A DNA stretch of 64,000 bases from Lithodes maja (GCA_037953745.1 JBAKBP010000183.1:62001-126000); one strand, 5' to 3'. Shown: positions 20,358-32,403, counted from the first letter of the stretch. Program-made: numbers and translations. Notes: generated from the letters alone by a model not told the origin.

Positions 20358-21292
20358 TAGTGTCTTACTACTGTCCTTTCCCGGCGGCCAGACTAAGACC
20401 GGAGGAAAGGAACGATGTTATCGTCTGACTCGCCCTTTACAATCGACTCACTTAGTACGCTCAGCGGCACAGTGGGTGACCTCGTTTATTATCCAGCTAA
20501 TCCAAATAGCCGCCCGGATAAGAACAAAACAAATTATTTAAGGGTCAGTGACTCATGTCACAGATAAGCGGTCAACCCGTGGCAAAGGCGGCTTTCTAGG
20601 GCCTTTCCTAGCTGATGCTGAGAGGATTGGGTTCTAGTCATGTGGTGATGGGCTGGTCTATCAGATTGAGAACTGAGCGATCTCTGCCATACCCATAGCT
20701 TACTCTGACTGTTCCTTTTACTTATATATTTTCTAGATCTCAAGTGATGGCGTCTCTTCCGTGGATTGACCTCCCAATTTACCAAGATTGGAAGCCAAAG
20801 CGTCACATTTTTCCTTTGCCCCTCAACTTTCTCTTCATAATTGCTGAGGGGCACAGGGCCCTGGGTGGGGCTTTGGTTTCCCGGGCGTTTCCGCACCCTC
20901 CTCAGCTCCCCGCCATGGAGTGGCTTCGGTCACCCAGGCTTTATTGTGGTAAGCAGGGAGGGTTCTGTGGGGGCGCTCGGTTATGGCCTTGGCTTTGCTC
21001 GGGGCCTTGGGGCTGTTCGGCCAGGCAGCTTGGGGAACAACAACAACAACCCGTGGCAACCCCTGTTAAAGGGAGGGGTTCCCACGGCTTTTTGTCCTCG
21101 GATGCGACGGAATACCAGTTAGGTGTAAACTGAGTTTCCGGCGCATCGGAGCAAGCAGGATGTTTTAAGCCTCTCGGGTTATCCTTATGAGCATTGATTC
21201 CTGGATTTTATTTATTTACAGATCGTGTCACGCCGTGAGCAGCACAACCAGAGGAAGCAACTGTTCCCGGCGGAGAGGGGGGTTCAGTAGCT
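20358..21292 (+). other. DIRS D4 leader (divergent), interrupted by a SINE
   Basis: CCGGCG-containing hairpin-rich DNA resembling other DIRS leaders but diverged. It ends with GAGCATTGATTCC and a pyrimidine-rich acceptor-like tract (AG at 21220-21221), about 70 bp before the gag ATG at 21293, the same spacing order as in D2 and D5. Confidence 0.55.
20586..21046 (+). mobile_element. SINE-like retroposon, full length (copy 1)
   Basis: About 461 bp flanked by an exact 13-bp repeat CAACCCGTGGCAA (20573-20585 and 21047-21059). The 3' end is (AAC)n. Near the 5' end GGTTCTAGTCA (about 20630-20640) resembles a pol III B box and TAGCTGATGCTG (about 20609) an A box. The GC-rich body has an open frame, which I regard as fortuitous. 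A 5'-shortened copy is at 51546-51958. Confidence 0.75.
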
Positions 21293-22430
21293 ATGCCTCA
21301 GTTTAATATTTGTGCCACGCCTACCTGCTTATTAGTCCCAGTAACCGCACACAAACTATGCATCCGGTGCGTTACATGCTTTAACAGGTCACAGTTCCTC
21401 TGGACGTCTCAGAAATGTCCAGTATGTTCAGACCTTTTCCTTGACTGGATCAATTCACAAGATCATTCGTGCCTCTTGGCCTTAATAGAGATTCAGAATA
21501 AATTCTCCTCTTATGCTAAACAAGTGGCTAACGTAGAACTTGGATGCGATAATACCGAACTTTCACGGCTCATTCGCCTTTACTCTTTTGAAGATCCTTT
21601 AGTCTCTCAGTTCAATCCCTATCACTTGGCTAACACCCAACAATCAGTTGCATCATTAGCGCGCCCCCCCCCCCCCAGGGAACCAAAATTGTCTGAGCTA
21701 GACTCCCCTCCCCATACCAAGAGAACTCGCTCAACATCACCACACTACTGGAAGACTTGGCCATCGCAGTCCCAGTCGACCAGGCTACAAGGTGAACAGT
21801 CTGCTAGCAGGAGTCTTCTGTCCCCCAAAAGGCAGAAGTTTGAGTTCCCCACGCAGGTTTTGACTACGGCGGAAGTTCACGCCAATCTGATCGACATAAA
21901 ACCACAAGGTTGTAGGTCTAAGTCACTATCGAGCCCATTGGCTTCTGCCTCGGAGTCGCCGGAGTATTTTCCCGGTCACCCCGGGGCAGATGCCGGAGGT
22001 AGTAGAACAAACACCAGAGTGAGGCCTAAAGCCCGAGTAATGCTAAAAGGCTCTAAATTAATGCTCTCAAAATTTATCTTACCTTGTGACAAGGTAGAAA
22101 GTTCAGTTCCTACAGCAATGCCTCTCGAGCGGCACCGCACGGTAACGGCGGGCGGATTATTGCCCAGTGTAAATTCTCAAGGTAGTAAGTCGCCGTCCAG
22201 GTCTAGTTACACTGATTCTCCGGCTAGTACTCTAACTTCCAGTACTCCCAATAAGAGAAACATATTGGCACCAAGTAAACTTGATACAATTTTTAATGAC
22301 AGGCACAAAACACCAGAGGCAGCGACTTGCCCGCCTCCGGTACTTGATCCAACCTTCATTGTTAAGCCTAGAACACCAGAGGCGGCTTCTTGCCCACCTC
22401 CGGTACTTGATCCTAATTCTGTTTATGAAA
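21293..22430 (+). CDS. DIRS D4 gag-like ORF1, N-terminal part, fused to Penelope RT
   Basis: Starts MPQFNICATPTCLLVPVTAH. N-terminal zinc-binding pattern C-x4-C, H-x-LC-x2-C-x2-C, KC-x2-C (about residues 7-48) as in D2 and D5. Then a Ser/Pro/Arg-rich disordered stretch and a repeated PEAATCPPPVLDP / PEAASCPPPVLDP unit (about residues 345-380). A 14-nt C run (21664-21677) lies in the frame. The frame passes without a stop into Penelope RT at about 22430, giving a 645-codon ORF. The fusion is visible in the sequence; whether it is expressed is unknown. Confidence 0.65.
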
Positions 22431-24445
22431 TTCAAAATAATCTGAATATTGATAACTTAATCGATGAATATACCAAGAAAAATATAACATTTGATATTAA
22501 ACTTTCTGATAAGAACAAGTGCATTGCAAAATTATACATGTTACCTAAATTTCATAAAAGACCTTATAAATATCGCTTTATTGCCGGAGCAAAATTTGCT
22601 ACCACTAAAACTCTATCAGAACAAGTCGTAAATTGCTTAAAATACATTAAAAGTACTCATAAAAGATATTGTAATACCATCATGAGAAGAACTGGCATTA
22701 ACTATTATTGGAGTGTTGACAATTCGTTAGAAGTTATTGATAAAATAAATACCATGCCGAAAGTTACCTCGGTACATAGCTTCGACTTTTCAACTTTGTA
22801 TACCAATTTGCCTTTAGATTTAGTATATTCAGAGCTTTGCTTTATTATAGATTTGCACTTTGACAGGTTCGTTAGGAATGGTAATTATTTCATATATGTT
22901 TATACATATTTTAATAATGCATCACTTAGCTCTACTCCCACTAGTTCTGTATATTTTGATAGAACTAAACTTAAAGATGCCCTTAAATTCCTCCTTTTCA
23001 ATACTTATGTTAGATTCGGCCCGTACATTTTCAAACAAATATTAGGAATTCCCATGGGTGGAAATGCTAGCCCTTTAATTGCAGACTTATTCTTGCTTGC
23101 TTTAGAATTTAAATATATAAAAGACTTAGTTGACAGTAGCAAGAAAAATAAAATCCCAGAAAAATTATCACTTGCTAAACTGTTAAGTAATAATAGTAGA
23201 TATATTGATGATATTCTTGTTAAATTTTAATCAAGTTGCTAAACTTATTTACCCTAATTCTATTCCCCTCACACAATGTAACGTAAATTATAAAGTTGAA
23301 AATTTTCTTGATATAAATATAGAGATTGTTAATGAACAGTGCATACTTAAAGTATATCACAAAGTTGATGATTTTAATTTTAACGTAATAAACTTTCCTT
23401 TCCCTAGTAGTAATATCGATAGTAAAATAACTTATAATTGTTTTTATTCCCAATTAATAAGATTTTGTAAAATCTGCACTAAAGTAGATGACTTTTGGGC
23501 TAGAGCTAGGTTACTATACAGACTCTTAGTGGACAGGTTTTGAGGCAAGTAAATTGTTCCATAAATTTAATCTTTTTAGGGTCAATTATTGTGACTGTAT
23601 TCTAAAATTTGACATCAATAATTTTAATCAAACCTTTTTAACTTGAAGTTTCTTGTATAACCTCTGCTTACTTTTTGTCTGTATTTATTGTTTTTTGTCT
23701 GTATTTATTGTTTATCTTTTTCTTTTTCTTTTTCTATTATTAATATTAATATTGATGATTTTTTAGATTTTTTAAATTTATTGTTCTTGTTAAAAGAGTA
23801 CTCTTTGTTTAAATCTGTTGTTACTTCATATTTTGCAATTATTTGTCTTTAAATTATATGTATTCATTGTCGATAGTATCAATTGCTTACTTTTGCGATT
23901 TCCTTAGTTTATTTGTGCTATAAATGTAGGTTATTTGTAGGGTAGTTATTGATAGGGGTCACTTGAGGCATGCTATGCTTACAGGTACCTACCCGATAGC
24001 ACTATCGTTAGTGAGTGCTGTACTGTATTTTATATATTATTTTGTAATAGTATAGATATCTTATCAATATTTGTATTTTGTACTATTGTTAATGTCTTGT
24101 CATGTTGCAAATTTGATTTTAAATAATATTTTGACATTTAACATTTAGTTTCTTTATTCATGCAGAGTTTAGTAAAATTTGCCAGAACGTCCCGGACTTC
24201 CCAAACTTGACTACTTCCTTTAACGTGACGATAGTGCGTTGTTATATGTGCGATTAGTTTGCTTGGGAAACAGATTAACTTGCTCATGTAGTAATGTACA
24301 CCCTATGTGGTGGATTGTGTTCTTTTATTTAATAGTTTTCATTTTAGTAAGCGTTGTTTCCACATAGCGATTTTGATAATTTAATTTGACTTTATATTGT
24401 CCTTGTCCCAATTTTCGTTTGTTTAGTTTGCAAGTTTTACATTTT
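22431..24445 (+). mobile_element. Penelope-like element, 5'-truncated, RT without GIY-YIG
   Basis: RT region about 22500-23645. Motifs: KLYMLPKFHK, FRFIAG-type block, FDFSTLYTNLP, GIPMGGNASPLIADLFL, RYIDDIL (catalytic Asp pair), then after a frameshift near 23220 FLDINIEI, KVDDFNFNVINFP and YSQLIRFCKIC, and after another near 23530 GFEASKLFHKF. Penelope RTs are telomerase-like. No endonuclease follows; 23646-24445 is AT-rich with no ORF. Either the endonuclease has decayed or it was N-terminal (as in the permuted Naiad clade) and was lost by 5' truncation. Not functional as it stands. Confidence 0.85.
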
Positions 24446-27400
24446 AATGTACTTGTGTGGATCTTTGACCAGACGCTAATTCAGGCGTCATTCTTCCTTC
24501 TCTGCTCTGCGCTCAACCTGCCCAGACGTGCCTCCCCACGCTCCGCTGGTTCCGCATTTGGTGCGTCCCTAGTGAGTTTTTTCTCATTTGTTTACTCCGG
24601 GATGTCTCGAGTAAGGTTAGGATATGCGTAGCAGTTGTGTCCTGGGCTAGTTGCCCGCAGTGCAGTGTATTTTGGGTTGTGTGTTTGGGGCATCTATTTC
24701 GGGTGTACCCTCGTGGTCCTGTTGTGGACAGGTGAACTTTTTCACAGTTAGCTAGCTTTGTGATGTAGGCGGCTTTCTTTACGCGTTATTATTGCTTCCT
24801 TTTATCTTTCTGATGAGGTAGCTTTTTTCTCTGACATTCCCAGCGTATTTTTCTTCACTTAGTGAAGTTTTTTCTGGGTCCCGAGTCAGTTTTTCTCTTC
24901 GCCGGGAATTTTGGGCTACAGTGGTGTGTTGACGGTGGTTCCTGTTGTGATATGATTCAAGGCTTTTGTTTATATTACGACATGATTTCCTTTCATTTCC
25001 GTCTGCTTAGGCCTAGCCAGCCTCTCGTAGCTTGCCACATGTACAAGTGTTATTGATTTATGCTTTAAATATTTTATGCTTTAAATATGTAATACTGTGT
25101 CATGTGTGTCCTGGATTAGTTGTGTATTGGCTAATTCAACGGACTATTTGTGTATCCTGGATTAGTTGTGTATTGGCTAATTCCACGGGTTATTTATGTG
25201 TCCTGGGTTAGTTGTGCTTTGGCTAATTCCACGGTCTTTTTGGTGCGTTCAGATTGAATCTGGGCGGGGTGGGTTGCCTTTTCCGGCGGGTTTTCTCGGT
25301 TACACCTTGCAAAACCGGCTGGTTGCCGAGTTTTAATCACGCGTGGTTAAATTAGGCTTCTTTCCCCCGGCGAGTGGTGGCTTGCGGCTCTCCAGGACTG
25401 CGTCTGTAGTGAAGCCTGTGTTCAGGCTTACTGTGTTTCCCGGCGGGATGGCTTTACCCATTTAACTAAGTGTTCATACGGACACTTGTTGAGTACTGTA
25501 GTTTTTTTCCCGGTTTTGCAAAGCCAGTAAAACTAGGCGGTTTGTTGATTGGTCTTTCCTCCCCGGCGTTGTTTTGGCAAAGAAGTGGGGACAGGAACAA
25601 TTGGGGTTAACGTTATAGATTTCAATTCACACCCGGCGGTTGCACCGTGGGAGGGTGGGATTAACGGATTTGCAATTCAGTATAGTTGACCAGACAATTG
25701 AGGGATACGTTAAGGTATCGCCGCCTTCAACATCCGGCGATCTAGGAGGCTTCGGGAGAAGTCAGATCTAGCATTTCAGACAGGCTTCCCAGTTTTTGAT
25801 CTGCGAGTTAATTCAGGGGCTGGCGTCTTTTTATGGGTTTCCCAGTAAAAAACTTAAACCCCACTGGGAAGACTGCGTCTTTTATAAAGCCATGCTGGTC
25901 TTTATATCATGTCAGAGGATATACGTAAATCTTTTGGACAGGTTAAGATATTCTGAAATCTTTACTTATGAACCGCCCGCGTAGCGAGCTGTGATAGTTG
26001 TGTATTACGTCTCGTTACCCGGCGAGTTACCCTTACCCGGGTGTTTTCTACGATTTTGATGTGGCGGCTGTTCCAGTTTTGGTGGGATGGAGTGCTTTTC
26101 GATGGTGTTTCGACGTCATTAAGTGTTTTTTCCGTTCTCACCAGGCCTAGCCGGCCACTCGTAGTTTTTTCACGTATGCAAGTGTTTTCATTGTTTATTA
26201 TAATAAAAATGTATTCATGAGCCATGTGTGTCCTGGATTAGTTGTGATTGGCTGATCCAGGAGCTTCGGACTGTGGGTCTGATTATGTTTATCAGACTGC
26301 GTTCTGTTTGGTGTGGGTTACCTTTCCGGCGTTTTTCTCGTTGCTCCGAGAAAGCCGTTTTTGTTTACCGAGTTTTAGTCAGGATGGCTAAAATAGGTAA
26401 GTTACCCCGGCGAGTTTGGTAGCTTGAGGGCTCATTAGAAACTGCATTTTCTGTGGTCGAGCCTGTGATCAGGCTTCCTGTGTTATTCCCGACGAGGGGG
26501 GCTCCACACAGTTATCTCGGTGATCATGCCGACACCTGTTGGATATGGTTTTCTCGGTTTTTCAAGGCCATTGAAACCATGCTGTCTGTTTGTTTGGTCT
26601 TTCCCTCCCGGCGACCTTTTTACGAAGAGGTCTGGGGCAGGTACAATTGGTTTTGACATTGCATATAAAACCCGGCGGTTGTACCTTCGGGTGGTTATAT
26701 TAACGGATTTGCAAATTCGCGATAATTTGCCAAACGATTCATTGATACAATAGGGTATTATGGCCTTCAAGACGGCGATCTATGTGGGCTTCTGGGAGAA
26801 GCCGGATTAGAGATTAAGATAGGCTTAGACTTTTTATGGGACTTTATTAGACTTTCCAAAGGATCTACTGTAAGATAAAAAGATGCCTGAATCTTACTAG
26901 TGTTTCAAGTGTAAAGGGATACTTGAAAGACTTCATCTTTAACCCTCCGTTCCCGGAAGGGCTCTTGAACGCCCATAAAAAAGCATATAACAGGTACCCG
27001 GAAGGTCTCTTAAACACCCATGACGTCACAGCCTGTGAGCTTGGTGTGCGAGGCGTCGGTCCGACGCATGTAAACAACAGCCGGCTGGACCGACGCTCCG
27101 CATCTCCGGCCACAAGAAGGAGAGCGTCGCTTGTTCGTGTGTGCCTGTATGTTGTTGTTAAGTATCGAATAGTAGTGTAAAGTGGCTGTTTTGGCCATAA
27201 AGTTATCTCCAATGAAATCATCATCACAGCTCAACCAGTTGACTTAGAGAGCTCTACTTAATGCCATTCTACAGGTAAATAACACAGCTACGCTTGGGGA
27301 TGCGCGGGAATGCGGGAAGCAGTCTGATTAACGAATATACGGTAGCCTAGCCTAGACGTTTTTCGGCCAAAACACCCGGGTTTCGAGGAATATATATATA

Positions 27401-28004
27401 ATACATAACCGGGGCTGGAGGGTTAATAAAGATATGCTTCATCTTTATGAAGTTTCAGAAGATATGCTTAAATCTTTTGGACAGGTAAAGATATGCTGAA
27501 ATCTTTAATAAGCCATTGAAACAATGCTGTTTGTTTGTTTGGTCTTTCCCTCCCGGCGACCTTTTTACAAAGAGGTCTGGGGCAGGTACAATTGGTTTGA
27601 CATGATATATAAAACCCGGCGGTTGTACCTTCGGGTGGTTATGTTAACGAATGTGCAATTCGCGATAATTTGCCAAACAATTGATTGATACACTAGGGTA
27701 TCACGGCTTTCTAATAAAGATATACTTCATCTTTATGAGGATTCAGAAGATCGGCTTAAATCTTTTGGACAGGTAAAGATATGCTGAAATCTTTAATATG
27801 AAACTAAAGGAAAATGAAAAGTAGTGGTGCAGTGCTACGGTTCGTTGACCGGCGGTGTTGTGGCACATGTTTTGTACCATTTTTTGGGGGTAACCTTATG
27901 AGCATTAATCCCTGGAAATTTCTCTTTCCAGGGCGGAGTACCGGCGTTGCACCAGGTGACCAGGTAGTTCCCGGGGGCGGGGTAGTTTTCCCCCAGTCTC
28001 TGTC
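24446..28004 (+). other. DIRS D2 leader, two tandem modules, probable intron
   Basis: Noncoding. Two related modules (about 24446-26060 and 26140-27930) each run from GCCTAGCC..CTCGTAG through the GTGTCCTGGATTAGTTG and CCGGCG blocks. The donor-like site at 24812-24819 (GATGAG|GTAG) and the acceptor at 27930-27931 (TTTCTCTTTCCAG) would remove almost all of it, leaving a short 5' UTR before the ATG at 28005. Interrupted by the MITE at 26939-27426. Many hairpins such as AAAGATATGCTGAAATCTTT. Confidence 0.55.
26939..27426. mobile_element. TTAA-flanked 488-bp piggyBac-type MITE
   Basis: The ends TTAACCCTCCGTTCCCGG and CCGGGGCTGGAGGGTTAA are inverted repeats closely related to those of the 58916-60921 element. 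Removing it restores CTTCATCTTTAA joined to TAAAGATATGC, the form seen in D1 (about 6310-6335, minus strand). Internal block CTACTTAATGCCATTCTACA resembles the 3' region of the 2-kb piggyBac copy (60748-60772). No ORF; probably an internal deletion derivative of that family. Confidence 0.85.
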
Positions 28005-29934
28005 ATGTCGGCACTTGAACCTCTCATTGCTGTATGTTCAACGCCGTTATGCTCAGGTATCCCTATTTTTGCTCACCAGCTCTGCTTTAAATGTGTTAAA
28101 TGCCCAGATCGGTTACGGGGGATATGGGTGACAAAGAATTGCGCTATTTGTAACCTCCTAACTGTTAAAGTTCTAATTCAGAAAGATAATCCTGCGGCGG
28201 TGGCTTTACAAGAAGGGAAACAACTTCTCGCTACTCACTCAACGAATGTAGCACATAAAGCATTGCAATGTGATATCCTTGAGCTATGGGAGCTTTTAAT
28301 TATCATAAACCTTTACGGGGCTCGGGCGAGGGCTCTCAATCGGAGAGTATACCAAGCTCGCAAGCGAGTGACAGCCACAGCCAAGGTGTATGGCGATACT
28401 CACAGTCCTGGCAGGACAGAACACATCCCTTTGTGACTCAACTAGTGGCTGAAGTCCACCGGGATGCCGATGCACCATCTTCTATCCCAGATTTAACATG
28501 GCAACATGTGGAGGTCCCGGCTTCGGCGGGATCTTCCCATGACAAGCCAGACTTAATGGATGAAGAACAACGATCTCTGGTCTCAGAGATGGAGGTTGAA
28601 GAGTCCAGTCACCTTCTAGACGACTCTCAGGGTACTGTCGAATCTCCACGGAGTTCGTCATCGGCTAGGAAGAGATTGATGGATTACTATTGAATGCACT
28701 TAATAGGTTCTTTGGCCCTACGCCGGAAACTCCTATAGTTGGTGCGGGAGCTCCCGCGGTGTCGACGAATGTGCGACCTCTGGCTACATCCTTTGCTTTA
28801 GCTAAAATACCTAACCCTCCTCTTGTGTCAGATCCAATTTCCAATGTGCCAGGCACAGCAGCTCTCACTACTTCCAATGTGCGAGTCATATCAGACATAT
28901 CTCCCCCTCCTTTAGACAAGGCGTCAGTCAAAAAAAGGAGCTATGCCTCTTTTATACGGGCCTGATGAGTCATGGGTAGAAATGTTACCAACTAAGACAG
29001 AGGCAGCACAAGCTACTATTTCGGGGGAGTTCCCTGTACCACATGAGTGGGTAATCCAAGGCAATAAGTCTAGAAAACTCAGAGCTTTGGATAGTCAAGG
29101 AAATGTTTTGGATGTTCATATTAAGGCCATTCCACGTTATTATAACCATGACTTTTTTGTGTATGCATCAACACCAGCCCTGCCCCCTGCCTCAGCTTCA
29201 AAGCTATTTTCTGACTGTACTAAGAATGACGGCTTTAACGACGTCAAGGCACTTTCTGCTTTGACGCCGGAGTTGGATATGTTTCCGATCACAAACTCAG
29301 CCTCTAATCCAGTCTTGCAGGTGGGGCAGTTGGGTACGGGACCTTGGGTGGCATGAGAAACAGAGGCTCACAATTTGCAACTACTTTCACGTCAAAATCT
29401 TCCCACCAAATCCCTCAAGAACACCATTCTTGGTTCTCTCTTCCGGTTTTTAGTGCCGGCGGAGTCCCCTCTGCTTTGTTTGACTTCTTGGCTGCCCCCC
29501 AAATAATCAATTTGTGCGAATTAAAATATCCCTTTAGCACACCTTCCCCAGCTTACCTAGACCGCGAGTTTAGGTTAAGAGGAAAAGCGTTTAGACTGTT
29601 TTCGCAATATATGGTTACCCAGCAAGTACAAAGTCTCTTTTACGCTCTTCTCAGGCAATAGAAGCCGCGGAAGTCAGGAAAGCCATTGAACTTTCCCGGC
29701 GCTTGTTTCTCCAGACTTCCATCCAAGTCTTTAGGAGATATTCGGACGGCCTTATTAGAGGCAGTTCGAGCAAGGCAGGATCTGAGGATGTTCTTAGTGA
29801 AGAAACTTCCTGACCGTATTGCAAGCCAAGTAGTTCTGTCTCCAGTTCTAACCCCTTCTTTGATTTCACCAGCAGTTTGGATGACTGTTTTCAATTTGGC
29901 ACAAGCATTCAAGCAAAGTCCCGGCAAGCCCTGA
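28005..29934 (+). pseudogene. DIRS D2 gag-like ORF1, frame-broken
   Basis: Open segments 28005-28436, 28286-28693, 28690-28965, 28943-29356, 29344-29661 and 29686-29934 in shifting frames. The N-terminus MSALEPLIAVCSTPLC carries the zinc pattern (C-x4-C, H-x-LC-x2-C-x2-C, C-x2-C). Middle: SGEFPVPHEW, VHIKAIPRYYNHDFF. C-terminal block: DIRTALLEAVRARQDLR, then stop at 29932-29934. Presumed RNA-packaging protein of the element. At least four frameshifts make it inactive. D1 and D3 share the domain order. Confidence 0.75.
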
Positions 29935-30931
29935 TGCCCATGTTAGAACAAGGGATCAGGATCTTGTGTTATCTGGACGACTAACTGGTGGTGGCAGAGA
30001 CAGAAAAGTTATGCATCACTCATGTCTACATTACGTTAAACCATCTCAAATCTCTAGGATTCAAGGTCAACTTAGTAAAAGTCAAACCCTTGTTCCCTCA
30101 CAAGTATTTCAGTGGATAGGGCTGGTCGAGGACACAGCTTCTCTCACTCTGAGTCAGAGTGTGGACACTCGAAACAGATTTCGCAAAAACAAAATTATGT
30201 TTATCCACAGTTTGACTACGACACGGAGACTTTGGGAATCTCTAGTCGGTTCTCTCAACTGGGTTCAACTAACTGTGAAGTTGGGCCGGTTGAAGGTCAA
30301 ACGTTTAATCTTGGAGGGCAACAAATTTTTCCCACTATTACCGGCGGGAATATTATGGCCTATCCCAACGTTATTACACAACTTACTAGCGGTTTGGGCG
30401 AAGAGAGAAATGTTGCACTCAGTCATGTCATGAACCTCTCCTCCGCCGTCGGTATGGGTGGACACAGATGCGTCAGGGACGATAGGTTGGGTCTTTTAGT
30501 CAAACCTCGGGCATCAGGGTCAAGGGTTTTGGTCCCATTTAGAAATCTTCCACATCAATGTCAACGACTTACTAGTCACCTTATCTGTCCTTCAGGCTCA
30601 CGGCTCTGCTTTACGGGGCAAGTCGGTGGCCTTCAGAATGGACGATCTGAATGCGGTTCACTGTATTCAGAAACAAGGGTCAACGAGATCTCGGAAGTTG
30701 CTAAACGTGTCAGAAAAGATTTTTATACTAGCCAACAGGCTGGACATTCATCTTCACGCATCTTATCTCCCAGGCGTAGCAAACGTCTGGGCAGACGCTC
30801 TGTCTTGGAGACAAAGCACAACAGTAGAATGGGCGCTCAAGCGATTGCGGAGCCTTACCATCCACAAGTGGATTTGTTTGTGTCAGAGGAGACTCACAAA
30901 CTCCCACTGTACATCACCCGCCGGACGATAA
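29935..30931 (+). pseudogene. DIRS D2 RT remnant and RNase H
   Basis: Starts abruptly at QALMPMLEQGIRILCYLDD: only the catalytic YLDD end of the palm remains, followed at once by a TAA. Then LNHLKSLGFKVNLVK, FQWIGLVEDT (RT thumb/connection), RNase H with VDTDASGTIGW, a TAG, FWSHLEIFHINV, FRMDDLNAVHCIQKQGS and LPGVANVWADALS. The missing RT portion (at least 200 residues) and both stops are shared with D1. The same DNA is open in another frame for the recombinase N-terminus (30112-31428). Confidence 0.8.
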
Positions 30932-32103
30932 CGCCGGCGGGCGGACCAGACGCTCTGATGACGGACTGGAACAGGTGGAGTTCCATTTATCTATTTTCCG
31001 CCGCCAGACGCGTCTCTAATGTGCCACGTAGTCAACAAACTACAGGATTAGCGGGGCGTAGTCTCGCTAATCGCGCCCCTGTGGCCGGCGCAGTTGTGGT
31101 ACCAGCAATTGAACACGTGGTGCCCGCACCCGGTGTCACTCCCGGTCGGGTTGTTCCACTTAGACACAATTGGCAACCTAGAAACCTCGCTGACTTGTGC
31201 ACTATGGACATTCAGGAGGCCAAGTGGCTAGCACCATATGGTAGCGACGTGACCAATAAATTCATGAATCAATATACCCAGTCTACAAAGCGACAGTATC
31301 AATCGCATTGGCAAGCTTTTACGTCTTGGATTCTTAGAACAGAACAAACTGTGCCCTCGGTGGCGTTGGTTGTTAATTATTTAAATTATCTGTTCGTGCA
31401 GAAACATTTATCTGTAGTGATTTTATGAGGGCATGTTTTAAACTCCGCCCACCTCCCCGTCAGCTCATGCCTACCTGGTCTCTGGACAAAGCATTGTCGT
31501 TACTTCGTTCCCGTCTGTACCAAAAAACTGCAGATTTTACATTACTTTTATAAAAAGGGCAGTATTCCTTATGGCTTTGGCTACCGGGAACAGAGTATCT
31601 GAGCTAGCGGCGATGAGCAACACACCTAATTGCCTCAGGTTTGGTAGGCTTAATGAGTGTATTCACATTGCACCTTCCCCAGGATTCATAGCCAAGAATG
31701 AGCACAGTGAACACGTGTTTTCAGAGTTGACGGTGCCGGCGTTGAAAAGGGGAAAGGTGCACCATCATTTTGTCCAGTGCAAGCTCTAACCAAATATTTG
31801 AGAGTGGCACCTCTAAATCACCAGGGTGCTTTATGGGTAGCAAGTACAGGTAAACGCTTGATGAAACGTACACTGGCTTCTCTCTTGGTCGAGGTCTTTA
31901 AAGAGAGTAATCCCGGCGTTGTGGGCAAAACCCACTATTTACGCAAGGGGGAAGCCTCTTTACGTTTCCTTAATAATCTTTCGGTTGAAGATATTAAGTC
32001 CACACAGTTGTGGGCCTCTAATCATACGTTTTTGACTCGATACCTTTCAGTAGCTCTAGACAAACCTTCCTTGCCTTGTATAGCTTTAAGGCAGAGGGTC
32101 TAG
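30112..32103 (+). pseudogene. DIRS D2 tyrosine recombinase (YR)
   Basis: 30112-31428 is a 438-codon frame overlapping RNase H; its last about 65 residues (TNKFMNQYTQSTKRQYQSHW onward) look like the SAM-like core-binding domain of YRs. The catalytic domain follows in 31571-31789 (ATGNRVSELAAMS, first Arg) and 31777-32103 (KTHYLRKGEASLRFLN with His-x-x-Arg, LWASNHTFLTRYL with the candidate Tyr nucleophile). All catalytic residues are present, but the frame breaks twice (31428-31571 and near 31780). The Arg and Tyr parts are otherwise well preserved. Confidence 0.8.
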
Positions 32104-32403
32104 GCGGCCCTTTTAGTCACTTTTTGTTTAATTTCAAGAAAGGGGGGGGGGGGGGTGCAGTCAGTGTAACATAGGACACCCTAGACCCCGCCGGAGTATG
32201 TGTACGGAACATACGAGCTGTGATACTGTTTGTAGGTATTGTGATATAAAATTTCTCTGTAGTATTCACTACAGGAAATTGTGCTAAAGTCCAATAGTAG
32301 TAATACAACAATTCTTGTTGTAAGTAGTTTTAGCTGTGAAGCAATAGATTCTTAAGAAATCTCAGAGTTGCAACTACGACTTTTATTTTTGATGTAAGTA
32401 CGG

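Noticed and set aside
20744..21133. 129-codon frame with Trp/Pro/Gly-rich product
   Set aside because: Lies in the GC-rich body of the SINE flanked by target repeats; the frame is not conserved between the two copies' contexts and has no known domain.
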